Below are positions 5,423 to 5,642 of a DNA stretch of 5,642 bases, one piece after another. Below the pieces are notes generated by a model. It did no database searches and was not told the DNA's origin. It was given only the letters and a program-made list of their open reading frames with translations. The position numbers and the translations under genes were made by a program. Each line of letters opens with the position of its first letter. Position 1 is the first letter of the stretch. Origin of the DNA: Chloroflexota bacterium (GTDB lineage Bacteria; Chloroflexota; Anaerolineae; SpSt-600); the NCBI GenBank assembly GCA_011041825.1, contig DRAO01000228.1, forward strand, positions 1-5,642, given 5' to 3'.

Positions 5423-5642
5423 TCCGCCCTGAGTACCCATCCACCACAATTACCTCCCCATCCCGCACCATCGAGGTAATCCCCTGCACTCCACTTACAG
5501 CAGGGATGCCGTATTCACGGGCTACGACGGCTCCGTGTGAGAGCTGGCCGCCTACCTCCATCACCAGCCCCGCTACCTTGCCGAAGACCATCGTCCAGGC
5601 AGGGTCAACGGCCCTGGCTACCAGCACGTCGCCCTCCTGAAC
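5403..5642 (-). CDS. PEP-utilising enzyme, C-terminal phosphohistidine (mobile) domain, partial
   Basis: The frame is open at the right edge and ends at TGA (5405-5403), leaving the last 79 residues. These match the phosphohistidine swivelling domain of PEP synthase, pyruvate phosphate dikinase and rifampicin phosphotransferase: GDVLVARAVDPAWTMVF, then GLVMEVGGQLSHGAVVAR, then EYGIPAVSGV, then a closing DGEVIVVDGYSGR. The histidine of LSHG (fragment residue 36) is the expected phosphate carrier. The classic PEP-enzyme site reads GG-x-T-x-H-A; here Thr is Leu and the residue after His is Gly, as in PEP-synthase-like and rifampicin-phosphotransferase-like proteins. The domain sits at the very C-terminus, as in those groups, unlike PPDK where a TIM barrel follows. 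A GTG at 5627 is an internal codon, because the domain's first strand continues upstream of it. Which enzyme it is cannot be decided without the missing ATP-grasp part. Confidence 0.87.
   Translation of the reverse strand, partial: VQEGDVLVARAVDPAWTMVFGKVAGLVMEVGGQLSHGAVVAREYGIPAVSGVQGITSMVRDGEVIVVDGYSGRIIPSAR

Noticed and set aside
1..5642. CRISPR array, tRNA, rRNA or insertion sequence
   Set aside because: I saw no regularly spaced direct repeats, cloverleaf-type pairing, rRNA core sequence or transposase-like protein on either strand.

Overview
The window looks like a stretch of a moderately GC-rich, probably thermophilic or environmental bacterium. A Chloroflexota-type genome is the best guess. 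That guess rests on the combination of a BTAD/AAA regulator, a NEW3-repeat membrane protein paired with an ABC-2 exporter, GTG starts and many short GC-rich intergenic palindromes. It is an inference from gene content, not from a marker gene. Coding DNA is around 63% GC (hand count of 3301-3360), while the main intergenic region falls to about 40% (1201-1260).

Layout. (1) Positions 1-1002, minus strand: the first 334 residues of a large transcriptional regulator with an N-terminal winged helix, a bacterial transcriptional activator domain (BTAD) and the start of a P-loop AAA/STAND ATPase domain; the rest lies off the left edge. (2) Positions 1003-1588: an AT-richer divergent intergenic region. 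It holds a candidate minus-strand promoter (1205-1233), a perfect 20-bp hairpin nested in a larger imperfect inverted repeat (1343-1440), a textbook plus-strand promoter (TTGACA, 16 bp, TATAAT at 1469-1496) and a leader hairpin (1513-1559). (3) Positions 1589-4846, plus strand: a three-gene exporter operon, comprising a secreted, C-terminally anchored protein with three NEW3-like beta-sandwich repeats, an ABC ATPase and a NosY-like ABC-2 permease. (4) Positions 4880-5422, plus strand: a small stand-alone DUF4062 protein, 33 nt after the permease and probably co-transcribed. (5) Positions 5403-5642, minus strand: the C-terminal end of a PEP-utilising enzyme (phosphohistidine 'mobile' domain). 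It converges on the DUF4062 gene and overlaps it by 20 bp.

The plus-strand genes read as one unit from the 1469 promoter. The ATPase and permease would form an ABC-2 complex, and the NEW3 protein would present its repeats on the outer face of the membrane beside it. The cytoplasmic DUF4062 protein is an unexpected fourth member with no known role. The divergent STAND-type regulator is a candidate controller, but nothing in the sequence proves this.

The most unusual structural signal is a set of three intergenic hairpins (1374-1416, 2792-2816, 3804-3844). One lies upstream of the operon promoter and one in each of the next two gene gaps. All three centre on a GAA triloop (on one strand or the other), and all have T-rich 5' and A-rich 3' sides, which is the reverse of an intrinsic terminator. 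They may be a REP-like or MITE-like palindrome family, or RNA stability/processing elements.
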